The position numbers and the translations under genes were made by a program. Positions 62,123-64,000 of a stretch of DNA of 64,000 nt are shown piece by piece (the first letter of the stretch is position 1; each line of letters opens with the position of its first letter). The stretch is from Halioglobus sp039986455 (GTDB lineage: Bacteria > Pseudomonadota > Gammaproteobacteria > Pseudomonadales > Halieaceae): the NCBI GenBank assembly GCA_039986455.1, contig JBDWQQ010000135.1, forward strand, positions 24,350 to 88,349, given 5' to 3'. The notes under the pieces were generated by a model, which saw only the letters and a list, made by a program, of their open reading frames with translations, ran no database searches and was not told where the DNA came from.

Positions 62123-63928
62123 CTAGAACCAACTGTTTTCCATGTCTTTACAGGTATCGTCCAGCTTCATCAGCAGAACAGCCCAGGTTTCAATCTCGGG
62201 GAGATCGTAGCGGAAGAAATACTGCATCGCCTGCAATTTGCCACGATAGAAATTGGCATCTTCCTCATGGGGATCGGCTGCCAGTGCATTAGCGGCGACA
62301 ATACCCTGTTTGAGCCACATCCAGGCGATGACCACATTGCCAAAGAGATCCAGGTACTTCACTGAGTTGGCGAGCACCAGATCTATGTCCTTCTCCATCA
62401 TCGAACCCAACAGAAATTCAGTCACCTGCTTCAAGGTCTCTACGGAAGCACTCAACTCATCTGCCGATGTGGCCAGGCCAGGAACTGATTTCGCCTCGGC
62501 GATAGTTTCGCCAATGGCATTGAGACATGCGGTGTAACCTGCCAGGCCGTTTTGAGGCACCTTGCGCGCGAGTAAGTCCAGAGACTGTATGCCGGTAGTT
62601 CCCTCGTGAATCGGGTTCAAACGATTATCGCGATACATCATCTCAACGGGATGCTCGTTCACGTAACCTGCGCCGCCAAGCACCTGTATTGCCAGGTAGT
62701 TGGCCTTGGGGCCATATTCCGACGGCCAAGACTTGATAACAGGCGTCAGGAAGTCCAGAAGCTCATGCGCTGCAGCTCTTTCCTCTTCCGTGTGTGCCGT
62801 ATGCTCGTCGTCCGCCAGCATTGTGCCAAACAAGCACAGTGCGTAAGCGCCCTCAGAGTAGGCTTTTTGCGCCAGCAGCATGCGCTTCACATCGGCGTGT
62901 TCAATGATATTCACCGGAGGAGCCAACGGGTCCTTGGCGGACGGCAAGCGCCCTTGAGGTCGCTCCTTGGCGTAATCCAGCGAGTACTGATACCCGGCCA
63001 GAGCCATAATCGCTGCGCCGCTGCCCACCATGATTCGCGCTTCGTTCATCATATGGAACATGTACATCAAACCACGATTCTCTTCGCCTACCAGGTAGCC
63101 GACAGCGCCGTCTTTCTCACCAAAGTTTAGCGCCGTAGAGGTCTGTCCACGACCGCCCATTTTATGAAACAGTCCAGCCAGGGTAACGTCATTGCGCTCC
63201 CCCAGAGTGCCATCATCATTCACCAGAAACTTGGGAACAATAAATAAGGAAATACCCTTTACACCCTTGGGAGCGCCTTTGACTCTGGCCAGCACCAGGT
63301 GAACAATATTCTCGGTCAGCTCATGGTCCCCACCGGAGATCCAAATTTTATTACCGCTAACGCGATAAGTGCCGTCTTCCTGAGGCAGTGCCGTGGTAGT
63401 AAGGTCTGAGAGACTGGAACCCGCTCCGGGCTCACTCATGGCCATCGTACCGGCAAAACGGCCGCTGCGTTGAGGCTCCACCCACTTGGCTTTCTGCTCA
63501 TCGGTACCGTGAGCGTCAATCAAATTGGCATTTGCATTTGTCAGGCCGATATAACCCATGGTGGTACTGCCCGCGGCATTGAGATAGGCACTCGTGGCAG
63601 CAGAAGCCAGCGCCGGCAGCTGCATACCGCCCACTTCATAGTTTGCCCCGGGAGATGCCAGGCCTGCCTCAATGACTGCATCCAGAGCGACTTGTATTTC
63701 CGGAATCATCTGCACTTTTTCGCCATCGAACGTGGGCTGGTTAGTGTCGACTTTTTGTCGAATAGGCAGGAAGTATTTTTCTGCGATAGCCTGGGCAACA
63801 TCGATGGCCGCATCAATCGTTTCCCGGTTGTGATCGCTGTAGCGCTCCCGAGTCAGGCTCGACTCTACATCGAACACTTCATACAACATGAATTCCAGGT
63901 CACGGCGGCTTAATAGTGGTGCTGGCAT
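62123..63928 (-). CDS. acyl-CoA dehydrogenase (FadE/DmdC-type)
   Basis: A 601-residue flavoenzyme that makes the alpha-beta double bond of acyl-CoA thioesters. GTMAMSEPGAGSSLSDL and RVSGNKIWISGGDHE bind FAD/substrate; the catalytic glutamate is in NPIHEGTTGIQSLDLLARK. The N-terminal extension (LEFMLYEVFDVESSLTRERY) and the C-terminal helical extension of about 120 residues (FRYDLPEIETWAVLLMKLD) mark the long FadE/DmdC-like group; DmdC acts on methylmercaptopropionyl-CoA in DMSP use, which would suit a marine host, but this cannot be read from sequence alone. GGAGAT precedes the ATG at 63928. Confidence 0.9.
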   Translation of the reverse strand: MPAPLLSRRDLEFMLYEVFDVESSLTRERYSDHNRETIDAAIDVAQAIAEKYFLPIRQKVDTNQPTFDGEKVQMIPEIQVALDAVIEAGLASPGANYEVGGMQLPALASAATSAYLNAAGSTTMGYIGLTNANANLIDAHGTDEQKAKWVEPQRSGRFAGTMAMSEPGAGSSLSDLTTTALPQEDGTYRVSGNKIWISGGDHELTENIVHLVLARVKGAPKGVKGISLFIVPKFLVNDDGTLGERNDVTLAGLFHKMGGRGQTSTALNFGEKDGAVGYLVGEENRGLMYMFHMMNEARIMVGSGAAIMALAGYQYSLDYAKERPQGRLPSAKDPLAPPVNIIEHADVKRMLLAQKAYSEGAYALCLFGTMLADDEHTAHTEEERAAAHELLDFLTPVIKSWPSEYGPKANYLAIQVLGGAGYVNEHPVEMMYRDNRLNPIHEGTTGIQSLDLLARKVPQNGLAGYTACLNAIGETIAEAKSVPGLATSADELSASVETLKQVTEFLLGSMMEKDIDLVLANSVKYLDLFGNVVIAWMWLKQGIVAANALAADPHEEDANFYRGKLQAMQYFFRYDLPEIETWAVLLMKLDDTCKDMENSWF

Positions 63929-64000
63929 GGCTAGAATATCTCCAGTTTTTTAATGGCTTGAACAATGGTATACGCAGCCGTAACCGTAACAGAGCGAATC

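Noticed and set aside
62606..63130. 174-residue open frame antisense to the acyl-CoA dehydrogenase
   Set aside because: The frame mirrors the codon bias of a clear FadE-type gene and gives no recognisable protein.
1..64000. CRISPR arrays, tRNA or rRNA genes, insertion sequences, integrases and prophage
   Set aside because: Reading found no regularly spaced repeats, no CCA-ended cloverleaf, no rRNA segment and no transposase or integrase protein in any frame.

Overview
The window reads as one compact, almost entirely coding stretch of a free-living, Gram-negative, probably marine and aerobic gammaproteobacterium (something like the OM60/NOR5 or neighbouring Cellvibrionales-type lineages; this is inferred from gene content, not from any marker gene). 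Evidence: two TonB-dependent receptors, lipoproteins with lipoboxes, a class of SLC5-fused histidine kinases, Sat/CysC sulfate activation, a SdsA-like sulfatase, glutathione-linked formaldehyde oxidation and an NAD-linked molybdenum formate dehydrogenase. I see no rRNA, tRNA, CRISPR array, insertion sequence, integrase or prophage. About 55 genes are called; only one gene-free stretch exceeds 300 bases (35960-36286) and it holds a promoter and a cobalamin riboswitch.

Layout. 0.2-2.6 kb: membrane GGDEF/EAL regulator. 2.6-5.4 kb (minus): cysC, sat and a DHH phosphoesterase, with a divergent LysR gene. 6.5-10.1 kb: TetR-dinB pair, a membrane-anchored MDR oxidoreductase and a DUF2846 lipoprotein. 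10.1-16.6 kb: Lrp regulator divergent from an ornithine-decarboxylase-family gene, with an 11-bp inverted repeat between them; a secreted DUF3604 (PHP-like) protein; an AraC regulator divergent from two SDR genes. 16.7-26.4 kb: small lipoprotein, RCK-domain membrane protein, lipoprotein with a GspG-like C-terminus, a large SLC5-histidine-kinase-receiver hybrid, DUF481 protein, MscS channel and a K+ channel. 26.6-31.7 kb: TonB receptor, SdsA-like hydrolase, DAHP synthase.

31.8-36.0 kb (minus): DUF501, then an operon with its own promoter encoding a lipoprotein cytochrome c, a Tat-type flavin oxidase of the aldonolactone-oxidase family, a Tat-type PLP enzyme of alanine-racemase fold and a YigZ protein. 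This is the most unusual metabolic unit of the window. 36.0-41.0 kb: cobalamin riboswitch followed by cobO, cobQ, btuC, btuD, btuF, i.e. B12 import and salvage. 41.0-44.3 kb: SstT transporter, MetY, HxlR regulator. 44.4-49.6 kb (minus): second TonB receptor, then a translationally coupled GCS2-type ligase and AstE-like deacylase.

49.6-58.3 kb (minus): a full formaldehyde to CO2 route: frmA, fghA, fdsG, fdsB, fdsA, fdhD, fdsD and a SIMPL-domain protein, with a divergent LysR gene. 59.4-64 kb: coupled crotonase and YghU-type GST genes, five 13-bp tandem repeats, a membrane retropepsin-like protein, a GFA-family zinc protein and a FadE/DmdC-type acyl-CoA dehydrogenase.

Genome packing is extreme: many gene pairs overlap as ATGA or TGATG, and three convergent pairs share the same four bases for both stop codons. 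Start sites were chosen from Shine-Dalgarno positions, conserved N-termini and couplings and differ from the longest reading frame in many genes.
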